DNA from: Bacteroidota bacterium
Lineage (GTDB): Bacteria; Bacteroidota; Bacteroidia; JACCXN01
Direction of reading: 5' to 3'
DNA: 40,006 bases
Assembly: GCA_013696965.1 (NCBI GenBank)
Contig: JACCXN010000058.1
Span: 1 to 40,006 of the forward strand
Part shown: positions 15,501-23,204 of the stretch, piece by piece
Position numbering within the stretch: the stretch's first letter is position 1
How the letters are laid out: each line of letters starts with the position of its first letter
Made by a program: the position numbers and the translations under genes
Notes under the pieces: generated by a model
The model's database searches: none
What the model was told of the DNA's origin: nothing
What the model saw: only the letters and a program-made list of their open reading frames with translations

Positions 15501-18131
15501 AGGATTTACCTGTACATTTTCTACATCCTGCAAACTTGTGCATCCATTATTTGTAATTGTAAGAAAGTAATCTCCCGCATTATTTAATGAAGCAGGTTGA
15601 ACAATTGGATTCTGATCTGAAGAAGCAAATCCATTTGGCCCAGTCCAGTTATAAGTAGCTCCGTTTACTGTAGCAGTACTAAAATTAATGCTTCCACCCA
15701 CACATACAGGAGAATTACTTGTTGCATTGGGTAATCCAGGTAAGGGAGTTACTGTTACAGAAAGTGAATCTGAACTGGAACAACCATTTTGAGTAACTAC
15801 AAGTACATAAGTTCCATTGTTTGCCAAGCTTGCATTTGCAACGGATGGATTTTGAACAGATGAATTATAAGAAGCAGGTCCAGTCCAACTGTATGTTGGC
15901 CCTGCAGTAGTAGTTAAATTAAAAGTACCGCCTTCGCAAACAGTTTGATCTGCTCCTATAAGTACAGAAGGTGAAGGATTGATTGTAATTGTTTGATTAT
16001 ACACAGAAGAAGCACATCCTGGTACAGTTATAGTATTTGTAACAGTAAAAGTCCCCGGGGTACTTGCTGTTAAATTTATTTCTCCCGTGTTGGTATTTAC
16101 AAATGATATTTGTTCACCAGGATTGATGGAAGTTCCAGAAAATATACCTGCAGAACCTGAAGTAAAAGTTGGAAAAGGATTTATACCATTGGCACAAAAA
16201 GGAGTAGCATAACTAAATTCAGCACTTGGAGCATTTGTAATAGTTATTGATTGTGTACTTGAGGATGGACATGCCCCACCCAGGCTATAAGTAATAGTAT
16301 AGGTATTGTTTGCACTTGCTGCAATATTAACTGCTCCGGTAGTTGCATTAATGCTTAAACCAGCAGGAGAAGAAGAGAAAGTTCCTCCGCTTGTAGTGGT
16401 TGTTGCTGTTGCGGTTCCTGCACCTGAACAATAAACTTGTTGTGGATAAGAAAAAGTAGAATTTGCGCTTGGATTGACGGTAATTGATCTATTTTGAGTT
16501 GCTGTATTACCACAAGCATCTGTTACAATTACAGAATAAGTTGTATTTGCTGTTGGCGAAACTGTAATTGTAGAAGTGGTTGCTCCCCCCGGAGTCCAGG
16601 AATAGGTATAAGGACCTACACCAAACTCTCCAAAACTAGCAAGTGTTGTAGATTGTCCTGCACAAATAGTTGTGCCTGCACTACTGGTTATACTTGAGTT
16701 ATGCTCAATTGTTTTGCCCTGAATTGTCATTGTCCATGGGCTTGCAGAACCTATACAATTATTATTACAACCAGTGGAGCCATAACATTTTCTATAAAAC
16801 TGCAAGGTGAACGGAACATTCTGTGCCACACAGGAAGGGGGAGGTAAACAAGAGCCAAGGTCATTAAAAACAGAAATATTAAGTCCATTGCAACTTCCCC
16901 CAGAGTTTTGATTACAATACCAAAAAAAACCTGCTTGTCCCGGACTCACACAGCTACCGGTGGTCAGTTTTATTGCCCCGTCACTCCTCCAACAGATTCC
17001 AGATGCCGAGTAGTTAAAAGTCCATAATACATCAGTAAAGGTTGCCTGGGGAGGTGTTGCTACAGTTAAATTATAATTACATGAATTTGTAAAATTACAA
17101 GAAGCATTATACATGGATCCTGTAATTGAGGCTTGTGCTAAACTATTAGAGCTTGTTACCAATGGATCCACAATTAACTCTCCTTTTGAAATATTTTGCG
17201 CTATCCAGCTTACCGGAATAATAATTCCCAACCTGTTTACATCAATAATATACTCTGCCGTGGTTGCCTCCTTTTCAAAATTCCTTGGATAAATTACAGC
17301 CTCATTTATTTTCAATAAGGGTTCATTTCCCTTTTCAAAGGCTACCGACCCTACCCCCTTGTTTAATGTTGCGTTGTCCTCAAATCTTAAAGAAGCAATT
17401 CCTTCTGAAGAAAATTCATCTACAAATACTATTCTTTCAAACTGATTGTAATTATTGAATTTAATAATCAGATTCGTTTTAACAGATCCTCTGGATGCTA
17501 TCATTTCTGCATCTATTCCCGGAAACAGGTCAATTACTTTTATTCCATTGTCTCCGGCTGTATAATTGGTCCAGTTTGCTGTTGCAATTTCCGTTTCTAT
17601 ATTTGCCGAAATCCCATAAAGCTTCCAGTTGTTAAATTCTACATTTCCTTGCGGAGTTTTTATAAGTGATGCTTTCTTTATAAAATCAAATCCGACAGGA
17701 TCAATCTGCCCCGTTGACATAAGTAACTCATGGGAAACAGGCTTTAATCGGGTATCTAGCGTAACTAAAAAATCATTCCTTAACATGTGCATGGCACCTA
17801 AGGATTTTTGAATGTAAAATTTAGTATAATCCTCTGCATCCACAAAATATCTTTCATCAATTTTTCTTTTACTCAATACTTCTACACAATTATTACAGGG
17901 AGCATTATAGGGCAATTTTCCGAATTCAGGATGTCTTTGAATGCTAAAATCGGGATTGTTTTTTTTCCAATGTTCCTGGTTTTTAATGCTTTTATCCTCA
18001 TTACTGAAATTTGTCAAATTTGACTCTTGGCTTTCCATTGCACTGTTCATCCTATTATCCTGAGCAAAAACAAAGGATAATAATAGTGAGGAGATGAAGA
18101 TGGAAACAAATAAAAAAGTAGCTTTTTTCAT
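12549..18131 (-). CDS. Giant gliding-associated (T9SS type B) repeat adhesin-like protein
   Basis: The 1860-residue secreted protein starts with a signal peptide (MKKATFLFVSIFISSLLLSFVFAQ). Residues ~25-330 form an N-terminal region found in other large gliding-associated proteins (NAPCNNC, SLGAMHMLRNDF, LFPGIDAEM). About a dozen Ig/PKD-like modules follow, many with the signature YNWTGPNGF...QNPVV and SPVCxG. A clear PKD domain lies near the end (FTNTSSGGNSYIWTFGNGDS). The last ~90 residues are the gliding motility-associated C-terminal domain (VPNVFSPNGDGKNDVF, FNRWGKKIY, GTYFYVIKAEG), a type B T9SS sorting signal. It should be exported to the cell surface or released; adhesion is the likely role. 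Modules are internally duplicated (see the repeat entry). Confidence 0.88.
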   Translation of the reverse strand: MKKATFLFVSIFISSLLLSFVFAQDNRMNSAMESQESNLTNFSNEDKSIKNQEHWKKNNPDFSIQRHPEFGKLPYNAPCNNCVEVLSKRKIDERYFVDAEDYTKFYIQKSLGAMHMLRNDFLVTLDTRLKPVSHELLMSTGQIDPVGFDFIKKASLIKTPQGNVEFNNWKLYGISANIETEIATANWTNYTAGDNGIKVIDLFPGIDAEMIASRGSVKTNLIIKFNNYNQFERIVFVDEFSSEGIASLRFEDNATLNKGVGSVAFEKGNEPLLKINEAVIYPRNFEKEATTAEYIIDVNRLGIIIPVSWIAQNISKGELIVDPLVTSSNSLAQASITGSMYNASCNFTNSCNYNLTVATPPQATFTDVLWTFNYSASGICWRSDGAIKLTTGSCVSPGQAGFFWYCNQNSGGSCNGLNISVFNDLGSCLPPPSCVAQNVPFTLQFYRKCYGSTGCNNNCIGSASPWTMTIQGKTIEHNSSITSSAGTTICAGQSTTLASFGEFGVGPYTYSWTPGGATTSTITVSPTANTTYSVIVTDACGNTATQNRSITVNPSANSTFSYPQQVYCSGAGTATATTTTSGGTFSSSPAGLSINATTGAVNIAASANNTYTITYSLGGACPSSSTQSITITNAPSAEFSYATPFCANGINPFPTFTSGSAGIFSGTSINPGEQISFVNTNTGEINLTASTPGTFTVTNTITVPGCASSVYNQTITINPSPSVLIGADQTVCEGGTFNLTTTAGPTYSWTGPASYNSSVQNPSVANASLANNGTYVLVVTQNGCSSSDSLSVTVTPLPGLPNATSNSPVCVGGSINFSTATVNGATYNWTGPNGFASSDQNPIVQPASLNNAGDYFLTITNNGCTSLQDVENVQVNPGTDATFNYSQQVYCSGTSATPTPVISGTPGGVFSASPAGLSINSSTGEVNISTSNDNTYDITYTVSGPCPSSSTESITITNAPSAEFSYSGPFCAGGVNPLPTFTTGSAGIFSGSSLIPGQQMVFTDIATGEIDLLASTPGTYTVTNTITVIGCPSSVHNQTVIINPAPAVLIGSDLNVCVGNSINLTTSASGLTYNWTGPVSFNSTDQNPVISSATLANNGMYVLVVTENGCSNSDSLNVDVNPLPGTPIASSNSPVCIGESINLSTDLVSDVTYNWTGPNGFSSTEQNPVVQPASLNEAGDYFLTITDINGCTSTQGIENVVVNINPDLPVISTNAPVCIGSEFIISASSSSGATFVWTGPASFASNNQSNTINNTTTLNEGLYTVTATLNACTNVADINISFEPLPSVSIIPSSAQICMNTNLTLTATANGGSGTFNSYNWTGDVADISSTSINNPVFNSSNLGVYNLTVEVSDDLGCSSMASVQVTVVSSDDATFTYAQSVYCKSGSETPVLNDPGTTGNFSNPLGGLSINATTGEIDFTASTVGIHSVTYTTSGSCSSQHTEQVEIYVAPAPVGPNPNPSYCAGQSLNPLSVTGTTGSITWYDSNGNIVSTTATYTPAITTTTTFYVTQTENGCESGQTQINVTINDPLPPDLGQDITVCSGSNINLTGNSTGSYTWTGPAGFSSSNQNPVIANSSALQAGNYQASINVNGCQSASSSVNVIVNQAPNTPSTSNNGPLCTGNAIVLQAQEVIGAAYSWTGPNGYTSNQQNPVINNTTATNFGSYNLSISLNGCNSASSTTIVFAETVEASFTADPLSGMIPLNVNFTNTSSGGNSYIWTFGNGDSSKTFNAATVFSEQGTYIVSLIATGNNTSCSDTAIFTVFVEGKSFMIVPNVFSPNGDGKNDVFKVEGGNILTFSAEIFNRWGKKIYAWDNPNDGWDGKLSSGVSVSQGTYFYVIKAEGTDGKAFEEKGALNLYK
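14520..16475 (-). repeat. Internal tandem duplication of ~969 bp (323 aa) in the giant surface gene
   Basis: Two consecutive blocks of four modules share the same order of landmarks: QQVYCSG, SPAGLSIN, ITNAPSAEFSY, GSAGIFSG, GTYTVTNTITV, NGTYVLVV, NATYNWTGPNGF-like and the closing ENVxVN. Matching codons are 969 bp apart (for example ggatt at 16471 and 15502). The copies have diverged, so the duplication is old relative to strain-level change. Confidence 0.8.
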
Positions 18132-18196
18132 AGTATCGAATTATTAAATCGTTGAATACATTGCACTTGGAACTGGAAAAACAAAGGACACAATAA

Positions 18197-18204
18197 CAAA
18201 TTTA
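18197..18204 (-). promoter_or_regulatory. -7 box TAAATTTG for the giant surface gene
   Basis: On the minus strand TAAATTTG fits TAnnTTTG exactly and lies 66 nt before the start codon at 18131. The rest of the ~300-bp divergent region up to 18430 has only an approximate box (TAACCTTTG, one base too long) close to the alkD-like start. Confidence 0.45.
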
Positions 18205-18430
18205 ATAAATTTATATATTCATTTACAGTATTTACTGCCTTTTTTATGAATTATAATTCTGGAGGAGTTACTGGTGTTTATGTCTAATTTTGCTTTTATA
18301 TTATGATTTTGAGAATACTCTTGTAACCAAATGAAAAACAAAGCATAAGATTGTAGCAAAAACAGGGCATTGTAGCCAATGAATTTCTAATTATTCCAAA
18401 TAAATTTAACCTTTGCAAAAACAATGAACC

Positions 18431-19147
18431 ATGGATTCACTATACAAGCAAGTTACTATAGCCTTAAACAAAGGTTCAAACCCTGAAAAACCTGTTTTTT
18501 TACAAAAATTCTTCAAAACCGAGCCAGGGCAATATGGTGAAGGTGACCTTTTTATCGGATTAAGTGTTCCTCAGCAGAGAACCATTTCAAAGATCTTTTA
18601 TGCTCAAGCATCTCTTGATGACATAAAAAAAATGCTGCATGATCCCATTCATGAATTCAGGCTTACTGCCCTTTTTATGCTTGTTTTGAAATTTGAAAAA
18701 ACCAAGGATGAAAAATTAAGAAAAGACATTTTTGATTTTTACCTCAATAACACAGCTTATATAAACAACTGGGACCTTGTTGATTCCTCAGCTGAAAAAA
18801 TACCCGGTGCTTATCTTTTTGATAAAAACAGGACTTTGCTTTTACGTTTAGCAGAAAGCGAAAGCCTTTGGGAGCAAAGAATTTCAATTATTGCAACTTT
18901 TTATTTCATTAAAAAACATCAATTTGAGGATACTCTTGCCATTGCAGAAAAACTTCTTTACTACAAACACGACCTCATCCATAAGGCAGTAGGCTGGATG
19001 TTAAGAGAGGTTGGCAATAGGGACTTTCAAAAAGAGTATGATTTTCTGTCACTGCATTACCAAACAATGCCCCGAACTATGCTAAGGTATGCCATTGAAA
19101 AATTTGAGCCTGAACTTAGAAAAAAATTCCTTGAAGGGTCAGTTTGA
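18431..19147 (+). CDS. DNA alkylation repair protein, AlkD-like HEAT-repeat glycosylase
   Basis: The 238-aa, all-helical protein matches the AlkD family: EFRLTALFMLV, NNWDLVDSSAEKIPG (with the tryptophan and aspartate of the active cleft), LWEQRISIIATFYFI (tryptophan and arginine), HDLIHKAVGWMLREVG and MPRTMLRYAIEKF. AlkD excises N3- and N7-alkylated bases without flipping them out. No signal peptide; cytoplasmic. It stands alone, between the two LexA-like repair cassettes, and ends 36 bp from the convergent DUF1028 gene. I see no copy of either operator type upstream, so damage control through these repressors is not supported. Confidence 0.9.
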   Translation: MDSLYKQVTIALNKGSNPEKPVFLQKFFKTEPGQYGEGDLFIGLSVPQQRTISKIFYAQASLDDIKKMLHDPIHEFRLTALFMLVLKFEKTKDEKLRKDIFDFYLNNTAYINNWDLVDSSAEKIPGAYLFDKNRTLLLRLAESESLWEQRISIIATFYFIKKHQFEDTLAIAEKLLYYKHDLIHKAVGWMLREVGNRDFQKEYDFLSLHYQTMPRTMLRYAIEKFEPELRKKFLEGSV

Positions 19148-19183
19148 ATTTTCATGCAATTACTTTAATTTGAGGTAAATAAA

Positions 19184-20188
19184 TTACAATTTTAAAAATG
19201 TTTTTCCTTGCAAATTCGAAACCTGAATAATGTATAATCCCTCAAATAAACTTCCAACATCAACAGTACTGTTTTCTCCGGCAATTATACCTGTTAAAAC
19301 TTGTTTGCCTAAAATATCAGAGATAATATAAGTGGACCCAATCAAAAAACCATCTGATCGAAGGATGATTTCTTTTGTTGATGGATTAGGATACACGTTA
19401 AAATGATTCATTAAAGTTGTTTTGTTTATTCCTATTGATAAACAATTGTGCTGCAAATCAAAAATTGTTTGCAGGGAATCTATGGGTTCAATCTGGGCAT
19501 TGCTTAGTGTTCTAACTGAAACATTAAACCAGGGATTTCCATAAGCATCAGTGGGTTTTGCAACCTTCACATAAGCAAACAGCGAGGATGTGCCATTTGG
19601 TGCGCAACGTGTATCTGCCCCGGTCACATTTGCACCTTGCAAGGCAGCCATCAAGCGGCAAGCCAAATCACCCTGAGCATTTCTAAATTTTATTTCCATG
19701 GAATCAATTATATCTTGCCCAAGCAATATATTTCCTTGTATGGAGTAATGAAATCCATCAATACTGCCTGTTTTATGATTTTTATAGTCCATGCAATTGA
19801 TTCCGGTGTAAGCCTCGGCACTTACATTATTGCCTGTAAATCCTACAATGCCGTACTGCCTGACAGCAGGATTGTTTTGGGCATCATTAGAACTAAGCCA
19901 TAAAATGTTTTGTGCAGGACTGTCCCCTGCCCTCATGCGCACCCTGGCATTGGTCTGGTTGGTTGCAAGATATGAAGCCTGCGTGTTTATTGCTCCTGTG
20001 TCAGGAAGCAAATCTCCAAGAAAGGATGGATCTGTAATGTTAAATTGAAATAAATTAACGCAGGATGCCCCCGCACTTCCAACTTCCCTGGTAGAAGAAT
20101 CGGCAGCAACAATAGAAAAAGTGTCCTGGGCATATATATCTGTTTCAAACAGGATAATTGCAAGGAGAAAGAATAAGGTTGTTTTCAT
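19184..20188 (-). CDS. DUF1028 secreted protein with T9SS type A sorting domain
   Basis: A signal peptide (MKTTLFFLLAIILFETDIYAQ) precedes a DUF1028 domain (residues ~22-245): DTFSIVAADSSTREVGSAGASCV at the start, a central GNILLGQDIIDSME and AALQGANVTGADTRC. DUF1028 resembles Ntn-hydrolase-fold proteins, but its reaction is not established. The last ~75 residues are a type A sorting domain (FNVYPNPSTKEIILRSD, YIISDILGKQVL, GLYIIQVSNLQGKTFLKL), so the protein is exported by T9SS and probably anchored to the surface. It is monocistronic and converges on the alkD-like gene. Confidence 0.85.
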   Translation of the reverse strand: MKTTLFFLLAIILFETDIYAQDTFSIVAADSSTREVGSAGASCVNLFQFNITDPSFLGDLLPDTGAINTQASYLATNQTNARVRMRAGDSPAQNILWLSSNDAQNNPAVRQYGIVGFTGNNVSAEAYTGINCMDYKNHKTGSIDGFHYSIQGNILLGQDIIDSMEIKFRNAQGDLACRLMAALQGANVTGADTRCAPNGTSSLFAYVKVAKPTDAYGNPWFNVSVRTLSNAQIEPIDSLQTIFDLQHNCLSIGINKTTLMNHFNVYPNPSTKEIILRSDGFLIGSTYIISDILGKQVLTGIIAGENSTVDVGSLFEGLYIIQVSNLQGKTFLKL

Positions 20189-20367
20189 TTTTTAAATTTA
20201 AAGTAAAATTATAAAAATTAACAGGTGAATTCTTTATGTTATCGTCAATTTTTTATACGTAAAATACAAAAAGAGAGATAAATTCTAAGTATAAAAAAAA
20301 CAAGACAACAAGTACAGTAGAAAATATACCTACTAAAGCTTAGTAAAGCATAAAAAAATAATTGCTT

Positions 20368-20841
20368 TTAATGTAAATCAAACAACCTAATTAAATCCCT
20401 TCCTCCTGTATGGCAGGAAATGCAACCATCTCCCTTTTTGGAGATGCTAAATACGGTTTTACCATCAGGATCATATTCACCCCATATCCAGCCCTCAGCA
20501 GCGTTTTTGGATTTAGAGAATTTTTTCATCACCGCCAAAAGGGTCAGATTTCCCCCGCTTTTATCAAAAATTTCTTTAACCACCACTGCATCATCCTCAA
20601 AGGAGGATCCTTTAGGTAATTTCCCATCCCCATCAAGTGATTTTTGTGCCACCGAATTAAATTTCACCCTAAAACTCCCGTGAGGACTTGCACTTGCAGG
20701 AAGAAGCGTATCCAAAGAGTTTTGATAATAAGTAAAACCCGTTTGCTGACTTAAATTATATAATTGCTCATCCATTTTTTTATTCTTTTTACAAGAAACA
20801 ACAATGCCTAAAAACATTGTAATTATCAGTATTTTCTTCAT
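20368..20841 (-). CDS. Cytochrome P460-like haem lipoprotein
   Basis: The 157-aa protein has a lipoprotein signal (MKKILIITMFLGIVVSC) and a single c-type haem motif, CISCH, near the C-terminus. Flanking landmarks are PHGSFRVKFN, GKLPKGSSF, AVVVKEI, LTLLAVMKK and EGWIWGEYDPDG, which fit the P460 fold. P460 cytochromes oxidise hydroxylamine or bind NO in nitrogen-cycling bacteria; many homologues have no tested role. The lipid anchor and haem motif place it in the periplasm. A -7 box TAAATTTG (20870-20877) and a perfect palindrome just upstream suggest a regulated promoter. Confidence 0.75.
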   Translation of the reverse strand: MKKILIITMFLGIVVSCKKNKKMDEQLYNLSQQTGFTYYQNSLDTLLPASASPHGSFRVKFNSVAQKSLDGDGKLPKGSSFEDDAVVVKEIFDKSGGNLTLLAVMKKFSKSKNAAEGWIWGEYDPDGKTVFSISKKGDGCISCHTGGRDLIRLFDLH

Positions 20842-20869
20842 AACAGTTTGGATTTAAGCTCGCAAGATA

Positions 20870-20904
20870 CAAATTTAAATTACCTTGTTCGGTCAGTATG
20901 ACCG
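20870..20904 (-). promoter_or_regulatory. Promoter and palindromic operator candidate of the P460-like gene
   Basis: On the minus strand TAAATTTG (20870-20877) is an exact -7 box 29 nt before the start codon. Twelve bases further upstream, CGGTCA-GTA-TGACCG (20890-20904) is a perfect 15-bp inverted repeat in the -33/spacer region, the position of a repressor site. No cognate regulator is adjacent. Confidence 0.5.
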
Positions 20905-21165
20905 TTAATAAGATTGATGTTTTTTTTTGAAAACAGAACCAATGCGCTACTCAGTCTGAGTACAGCCAAGGACAACGCAATGGGAGATCTGAGCAAAGTC
21001 GAAGAACATGCCTCAGCAACCACTTCCAGAACTTCAGGAATTATTCTTTTAAGCAGGCCTCCCATTCCAGTTTAATGTCCTTGAATAAGAAGGACACCCG
21101 CTGCTGTTTAGGACAAACAACCAAAATATGTACCACCGCGTAAAAACTGCTGAAACTAAAACTGT
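20905..21165. other. Non-coding stretch with degraded dispersed element
   Basis: No convincing gene. The stretch around 20945-21010 (TCAGTCTGAG ... GAGCAAAGTCGAAGA) resembles the degenerate REP-like hairpins often scattered in this phylum. GTCCTT-N7-AAGGAC (21077-21095) is a small hairpin. A minus-strand frame of 61 codons crosses the region but has no recognisable protein features. Confidence 0.4.
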
Positions 21166-21972
21166 TTATTTTCTCCCCTTGCTTATTTCTGCTTTTATAT
21201 CCAGTAGCATCGTTCCTAAATGCTCCAAAGTAATTCCGCTTTCAGGAATCTGGCTGCTTAGGTAACTCACGAATTTCCATACCTCATTTATTTCACTGGC
21301 TTTTATAGAATAATCTTTGAACAGGGGATTCAGTGAATGCATCAAAAGCGTTCCCTCTTGCTTTAAATTATTGCTTACTTCTTTAAAAACAATGCCTTCA
21401 TCTTTGGTCAAAACAATGCATGCCTGGCCATTTTTAATGGTATTCCAGTTTTCAACAAATTCGGAAATAACATAAGATTTATCGGGTATGGGCAACATGG
21501 AATCGCCCTCTATTTGAAACATCCTAAACTTCCTGTTTGGGGATAAAACCGGAAGGTGAAAGCATTGCAAGCTTCCAATAAATTCAGGATTGCTGTATCC
21601 CTGGGTATATCCTGCCTTGGCTTTAAGGCTAACTATTTCGATGTTTTCCCTGTTTTTAGAATCCACAGTTGTTGCCAATACCCGGATTTTTGTCCCCATA
21701 ATATATTCATCATTCCCGGCCTCTAAATTACGCAGCTGCAATTCGGTTAATCGCTTTAAATTCACCCAAAGCAGGGAATCCACACTTACTTTAAAGTAGG
21801 CTGTAAACTTTGCCAGATCTTCTATTTTGGGGTTAACATTTACTCCGTTTTCAAATGCATTGATCTTTGCGCGGGTAACTTTTAAGCTTGCTGCTACATC
21901 GCCTTGCGTTTTTTTCTTTCTATCTCTCAACAACTTAAGGTTGCTTGCTAAAAAAATTGTTTGTTTTTCCAT
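21166..21972 (-). CDS. HTH (XRE/Cro-CI) + S24 LexA-like self-cleaving repressor B
   Basis: The 268-aa paralogue of repressor A has an N-terminal helix-turn-helix (TQGDVAASLKVTRAKINAFENG) and an S24 domain. The candidate cleavage site is A120-G121 (KAKAGYTQGYSNPEF), the serine S158 (GDSMLPIPD) and the lysine K197 (GIVFKEV). Spacing between serine and lysine is 39, the same as in repressor A. It is divergent from dinB-dnaE with 77 bp between start codons, and that gap carries two inverted repeats. The likely role is to hold both its own gene and the mutagenic polymerase operon off until RecA-dependent cleavage. That logic is inferred from family behaviour and gene order. Confidence 0.88.
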   Translation of the reverse strand: MEKQTIFLASNLKLLRDRKKKTQGDVAASLKVTRAKINAFENGVNVNPKIEDLAKFTAYFKVSVDSLLWVNLKRLTELQLRNLEAGNDEYIMGTKIRVLATTVDSKNRENIEIVSLKAKAGYTQGYSNPEFIGSLQCFHLPVLSPNRKFRMFQIEGDSMLPIPDKSYVISEFVENWNTIKNGQACIVLTKDEGIVFKEVSNNLKQEGTLLMHSLNPLFKDYSIKASEINEVWKFVSYLSSQIPESGITLEHLGTMLLDIKAEISKGRK

Positions 21973-21980
21973 TTAAAAAC

Positions 21981-22018
21981 GTTATTATAGGTAACACAAC
22001 ATTGTTATTTTAAATAAC
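21981..22018. promoter_or_regulatory. Two operator candidates in the repressor B / dinB divergent promoter
   Basis: GTTATTATAGGTAAC (21981-21995) and GTTATTTTAAATAAC (22004-22018) both read GTTA-N7-TAAC and are 23 bp apart. A minus-strand -7 box TACATTTG for the repressor gene directly abuts the second site. On the plus strand TTG at 22002-22004, 19 nt, then TATAAAAA (22024-22031) could serve dinB with the second site in the spacer. Protein bound at these sites could therefore block both directions. Confidence 0.6.
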
Positions 22019-22049
22019 AAATGTATAAAAAATTTCAATTCAAAAAAAA

Positions 22050-23204
22050 ATGGAAAGAACAGTTGTTCACATGGATTTAGATTCCTTTTTCGTATCGGTG
22101 GAACGCCTTATGGACAGCAGCCTGTTTGGAAAGCCTGTTATTATTGGCGGTACTTCCGACCGGGGAGTGGTGGCATCATGCAGTTACGAGGCCAGGAAAT
22201 TCGGTGTTCACAGTGCCATGCCGGCAAAAATGGCCAGGCAACTTTGCCCTCATGCCATCTTTGTTCGCGGAGACATGGATACCTATTCCAAATATTCCAA
22301 ATTGGTTACCCAGATTATTGAAAACGAAGCCCCTTTAGTGGAAAAGGCTTCCATTGACGAACATTACCTGGACATTACCGGTATGGACCGCTATATAAAA
22401 AACAGCATGCAATGGACACATGAGCTGCGGCAAAAAATAATAAAGGAAACAGGACTTCCTATTTCTTACGGTTTATCTGTAAACAAAACAGTTTCTAAAA
22501 TAGCTACGGGAGAGGCTAAGCCCAATGGTGAAAAAAACATTGATCCGGGCATTGAAAAACTTTTTTTAGCTCCCTTATCCATTAAAAAAATTCCGGGAAT
22601 TGGTGATAAAACCTATCTCATGTTACGCAACATGGGAATAGAAAAAGTAGAAACAATTCAGCAAATGCCCCTTGAAATTATTCAAAAAGTGCTTGGTGAA
22701 AATGGCGGAATTATATGGAGAAAGGCAAACGGAGTGGACAATAGCCCGGTTGCACCCTATTCGGAACAAAAAAGCATGAGCTCCGAAAGAACTTTTGACA
22801 AGGACACAACGGATATTGAACAGCTAAAAAAAACACTCATTACCATGATTGAAGGTTTAGCCTTCGATTTAAGGAAATCAAAAAAAGTAACAGGGTGTGT
22901 TACCCTAAAACTCAGGTATTCCGATTTTCAAACACATACCTTTCAAAGCAGGATCGCTTACACAGCTTCCGATCATGTATTACTGGATAAGACTTTGGAA
23001 TTATTCAAAAAAAACTATACACGAAGAGTGCTAATCCGTTTGATTGGTGTAAAGTTCAGCCACCTGGTTTCGGGTCAAACCCAAATCAGCTTGTTTGACG
23101 ATACCGAAGAAATGATAAACCTCTACCAGTCCCTGGACAGGATTCGCCTAAGGTTTGGAGTAAAGGCAATAATGCGCAGTGTTGGATTAGACCTTAAAAA
23201 ATGA
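22050..23204 (+). CDS. dinB: Y-family DNA polymerase (DNA polymerase IV)
   Basis: The 384-aa translesion polymerase copies damaged templates at low fidelity. Catalytic carboxylates are D9 (HMDLDSFF) and D103-E104 (ASIDEHYLDI). GGVV-type fingers (SDRGVVASCSYEARKFGV) and helix-hairpin-helix segments (IKKIPGIGDKTY) follow, then the little-finger domain. QISLF at 345-349 is a good sliding-clamp-binding motif. The gene overlaps the following polymerase gene by four bases (ATGA), so both are made together, as in imuB-dnaE2 mutasomes. It differs from ImuB in retaining the catalytic residues. Control by the divergent S24 repressor is likely. Confidence 0.92.
   Translation: MERTVVHMDLDSFFVSVERLMDSSLFGKPVIIGGTSDRGVVASCSYEARKFGVHSAMPAKMARQLCPHAIFVRGDMDTYSKYSKLVTQIIENEAPLVEKASIDEHYLDITGMDRYIKNSMQWTHELRQKIIKETGLPISYGLSVNKTVSKIATGEAKPNGEKNIDPGIEKLFLAPLSIKKIPGIGDKTYLMLRNMGIEKVETIQQMPLEIIQKVLGENGGIIWRKANGVDNSPVAPYSEQKSMSSERTFDKDTTDIEQLKKTLITMIEGLAFDLRKSKKVTGCVTLKLRYSDFQTHTFQSRIAYTASDHVLLDKTLELFKKNYTRRVLIRLIGVKFSHLVSGQTQISLFDDTEEMINLYQSLDRIRLRFGVKAIMRSVGLDLKK

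Noticed and set aside
18205-18430. SOS-type operator upstream of the alkD-like gene
   Set aside because: Neither ATTACT-N9-AGTAAT nor GTTA-N7-TAAC occurs in this stretch, so membership in either repair regulon is unsupported.
20880-21065. 61-codon minus-strand frame MGGLLKRIIPEV...
   Set aside because: No start signal or family pattern; the DNA resembles a degraded dispersed element and holds the P460 operator palindrome.
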